Positions 49,184 to 51,423 of a stretch of DNA of 51,423 nt are shown piece after piece (position 1 is the first letter of the stretch; each line of letters starts with the position of its first letter). The notes beneath the pieces are model-generated. The model had not been told where the DNA came from, made no database searches, and saw only the letters and a program-made list of their open reading frames with translations. The translations under genes were made by a program, and so were the position numbers. Origin of the DNA: Lachnospiraceae bacterium (GTDB lineage Bacteria; Bacillota; Clostridia; Lachnospirales; Lachnospiraceae); contig JAEEGQ010000087.1 of the NCBI GenBank assembly GCA_016280395.1, positions 1-51,423 of the forward strand. The letters are read 5' to 3'.

Positions 49184-50626
49184 CTATCCGAGAAGCCTTC
49201 TGTAAAGATCCTCGTATTTGCGTGCCGAAACATTCCACGAATAATCAACGGCCATGCCCCTGTCGATGATCTTGTTCCATTCACGCCTCTTGTCATAATA
49301 AATGTGCTTTGCGTAACGTATTGTGTTGAGCATCTCATGCGCATTGTAATTTGCAAAGCTGAAGCCGATGCCGCCGCTCATGTATTCATCATACGGCGTT
49401 ACGGTATCGCGCAGGCCGCCTGTCTCGCGAACGATGGGTACCGTGCCGTAGCGGAGGGCCATAAGCTGGCTTAAGCCGCAGGGCTCAAACAGCGAAGGCA
49501 TAAGGAATGCGTCCGCGGAGGCGTAGATCCTGTGGGACCTTTCGTTGTTGTAGTAGATATTTGCGGAAACCCTGTCCTTGTATTTCCACTCAAAGTGCCT
49601 GAAAAGATTCTCATATTTTGCTTCGCCCGTGCCAAGCACAACAAGCTGGGTATCCTCGGCGCATATCTCCTCGATAACGTAATCGATAAGGTCGAAACCC
49701 TTCTGGTCAGTAAGACGCGAAACAACACCGATCATAAAGACCTTCTCGTCCACGTTCATTGCAAGTTCCTTCTGGAGAGCGGTCTTGTTCTTGACTTTTT
49801 CCTTACGGAAATTGATGGCGTTATAATTTTTGATGATATAAGGATCCGTTTCCGGGTTCCATTCTTCATAATCAAGACCGTTAAGGATGCCGCAGAGCGA
49901 GTTGGAGCGCGCTCTCATCAGGCCGTCAAGGCCTTCTCCGTAATAGGGCATCTGGATCTCTTTCGCGTAGGATTCCGAAACGGTGGTAACATAGTCCGCA
50001 TACGCGATGCCGCCCTTTAAGTAGTTGGCGTCGCCGTAAGCTTCAAGCTTGTCGGGCGAGAAATAATACTCGGGAAGCCCGGTGATGTCCATTACCCTCT
50101 TCTTGTCCCAGCAGCCCTGGAATTTCAGGTTGTGGATGGTCATTATCGTCTTTATCCCGCGGAAGAACTCGTTTTCCTGGAAACGGTCGTGCAGGAAGAC
50201 AGGGATAAGGCCCGTCTGCCAGTCATTGCAGTGAATGATGTCCGGGCGGAAATCAAGGAGCGGTATAGCCGAAAGAACAGCCTTGCTGTAGAAGGCGAAC
50301 TTCTCGATATCCTCGTAGATATTGCCGTAAGGCGCCATACCCGCAAAGTAATACTCGTTATCGATAAAATAGAAATGTACGCCGTCAACGGTTGCCTCTA
50401 AAATGCCGACATACTGCTGTCTCCATGCAAGATCCATGTAAAAGTGGGTCTTGTAGACCATCAGCTGCTTATACTTTTCCGGAATGCACATATATTTCGG
50501 AATAATAACGCGAACATCAAACTCATCCCTGTTCAGATACTTCGGGAGAGAACCCACAACATCCGCAAGACCGCCGGTCTTTATAAACGGAGTACATTCT
50601 GATGCTGCAAAGAGAATCTTTTTCAT
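49184..50626 (-). CDS. glgA: Glycogen synthase GlgA (ADP-glucose type)
   Basis: 480 residues, GT5 family, GT-B fold. It extends alpha-1,4-glucan from ADP-glucose. KTGGLADVVGSLPKYL near the N-terminus binds the nucleotide sugar; HCNDWQTGLIPVF, GILNGLDYEEWNP, SRLTDQKGFDLI and FEPCGLSQLMALRYGT are family marks. No glgC, glgD, glgB or glgP is nearby; the gene sits alone between recN (4 nt upstream) and murE. AAGGA lies about 12 nt before the ATG. Confidence 0.95.
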   Translation of the reverse strand: MKKILFAASECTPFIKTGGLADVVGSLPKYLNRDEFDVRVIIPKYMCIPEKYKQLMVYKTHFYMDLAWRQQYVGILEATVDGVHFYFIDNEYYFAGMAPYGNIYEDIEKFAFYSKAVLSAIPLLDFRPDIIHCNDWQTGLIPVFLHDRFQENEFFRGIKTIMTIHNLKFQGCWDKKRVMDITGLPEYYFSPDKLEAYGDANYLKGGIAYADYVTTVSESYAKEIQMPYYGEGLDGLMRARSNSLCGILNGLDYEEWNPETDPYIIKNYNAINFRKEKVKNKTALQKELAMNVDEKVFMIGVVSRLTDQKGFDLIDYVIEEICAEDTQLVVLGTGEAKYENLFRHFEWKYKDRVSANIYYNNERSHRIYASADAFLMPSLFEPCGLSQLMALRYGTVPIVRETGGLRDTVTPYDEYMSGGIGFSFANYNAHEMLNTIRYAKHIYYDKRREWNKIIDRGMAVDYSWNVSARKYEDLYRRLLG

Positions 50627-50630
50627 CGTT

Positions 50631-51423
50631 TTACCTGTTCCTTAACTGTTTTTTTACTTCACATGCAAGAGCCTTCATCTCGGAAGCGTTCTCCATGACG
50701 GAATCTGTGATCCTCGCTCCTCCGACAAGTCTTGCAAGCTCGCTTATCTGTTCTTCTTTTTCAAGTTCTTTTACTTCCGTGACGGTACGCATGCCGTCCG
50801 TTGTCTTTTCGATAAGGTAATGGGCATCCGCCATTGCTGCGATCTGAGGAAGATGCGTGATGCAGATGACCTGTCTGCTCCCGGCTATCACAGCCATACG
50901 CTCCGCTACCTTCTGTGCTGTGCGGCCGCTGATACCGGTATCGATCTCGTCAAAGATCAGTGTTTCCACCGAGTCCTTGTCTGCAAGGACCGATTTGATC
51001 CCAAGCATTATCCTTGAAAGCTCACCGCCTGACGCCACCTTTGCAAGCGGCCTGTACGGCTCGCCCGGATTAAGGGAAATGAGGAATTCTGCCTCATCCC
51101 TTCCATTCGCTGTGTAATGCCCGCTGTCACGGATCTCTATCGTAAACCTTACCTGTTCGAAGTTCAGCTCGAGCAGTGCTTCGCATATCAGCTTTTCAAG
51201 GACTTTCGCACGGGAAACACGGATCCCGGTAAGCTCTGCGGAAAGTACTTTTAGGTCCTCTTCGGAAGTCTTCAGCTTCTTCTTGAGTTCTTCGATATAG
51301 CCGTCATAATCCTCGTACCTTGCAAGCTTTTCCTTTGATTCCTTCAAGGTCTTTAAGACATTTTCCTCTGTCCCTCCAAACCTTGATTCAAGGTGGTGTA
51401 TAAGATCGAGCCTTTCGGTGACT
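50631..51423 (-). CDS. recN: DNA repair ATPase RecN (C-terminal part; N-terminus beyond window)
   Basis: About 263 residues of the C-terminus are visible; the frame stays open to the right edge (ERLDLIHHLESRFGGTEEN region). The chain passes out of the coiled coil (YEDYDGYIEELKKKLKTSEE) into the ABC-type ATPase half: signature ASGGELSRIMLGIK, Walker B with TLIFDEIDTGISG, and the switch ITHLPQIAAMAD. RecN is an SMC-like protein that holds broken DNA ends. It is upstream of glgA by 4 nt, so it is probably co-transcribed. Confidence 0.95.
   Translation of the reverse strand, partial: VTERLDLIHHLESRFGGTEENVLKTLKESKEKLARYEDYDGYIEELKKKLKTSEEDLKVLSAELTGIRVSRAKVLEKLICEALLELNFEQVRFTIEIRDSGHYTANGRDEAEFLISLNPGEPYRPLAKVASGGELSRIMLGIKSVLADKDSVETLIFDEIDTGISGRTAQKVAERMAVIAGSRQVICITHLPQIAAMADAHYLIEKTTDGMRTVTEVKELEKEEQISELARLVGGARITDSVMENASEMKALACEVKKQLRNR

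Overview
The window reads as chromosomal DNA of an anaerobic, low-to-moderate G+C member of the Bacillota, most likely class Clostridia and Lachnospiraceae-like. This is inferred from gene content and order only; no rRNA gene is present. The evidence is an mraZ-rsmH-ftsL-pbp division cluster, a priA-def-fmt-rsmB-rlmN-stp-PASTA kinase-rsgA-rpe block, a MurE with the DNPR motif of meso-diaminopimelate ligases, a clostripain-type lipoprotein, and a large BspA-like leucine-rich-repeat/fibronectin surface protein. I support 39 protein genes; 38 lie on the minus strand and one (26097-27095) on the plus strand. No tRNA, rRNA, CRISPR array, insertion sequence or prophage was seen.

Reading in the direction of minus-strand transcription (high to low coordinates): (1) 51423-34904 is a long, tightly packed housekeeping run: recN (cut by the window edge), glgA, murE, murF, priA, def, fmt, rsmB, rlmN, PP2C phosphatase, PASTA Ser/Thr kinase, rsgA, rpe, and a PilZ (c-di-GMP receptor-type) gene, closed by a strong terminator at 34784-34820. 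(2) 34707-32128 is one large gene that fuses a KaiC/RecA-like N-terminal region to a PEP-synthase-type ATP-grasp domain without the phosphohistidine and PEP-binding domains. (3) ychF and lgt form a short operon with two good promoters, followed by a clostripain-like lipoprotein protease. (4) The only plus-strand gene, a YghZ-type aldo/keto reductase, diverges from mraZ. (5) 25811-16519 is the division and wall cluster: mraZ, rsmH, ftsL-like, class B PBP, then a new promoter, murD, ftsW, divIB, and ftsZ with its own promoter. mraY and murG, usual members of such clusters, are not in the window; murE and murF are 20 kb away. (6) 16395-13010 holds a beta-CASP metallo-hydrolase and four genes resembling the Mrp/Mbh cation antiporter subunits E, F, G and MbhD, with the large membrane subunits missing. 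(7) 12852-4522 is a cell-surface glycan region: a PglF/CapD-like nucleotide-sugar 4,6-dehydratase, an LCP ligase, a DegT/PglE-like aminotransferase, a PglC-like phosphoglycosyl transferase, a class I aminotransferase and a 2-hydroxyacid dehydrogenase. (8) 4424 to the left edge is the N-terminal 1474 residues of a secreted protein with a transglutaminase-like domain, leucine-rich repeats and near-identical fibronectin-like repeats; it is visibly more A+T-rich than the rest.

Regulatory sequence is well preserved. There are consensus-like sigma-A promoters before mraZ, murD, ftsZ, ychF (two), the PglF-like gene and the DegT gene. A four-copy 10-bp-phased MraZ operator overlaps the mraZ -10 region. 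Six intrinsic terminators are visible, three of which share an unexplained conserved sequence just past the U-tract. The most unusual observations are the KaiC-like/ATP-grasp fusion, the shared post-terminator motif, the reduced Mrp set, the 36-bp tandem repeat at the rsmH/ftsL junction, and the reorganised division cluster.
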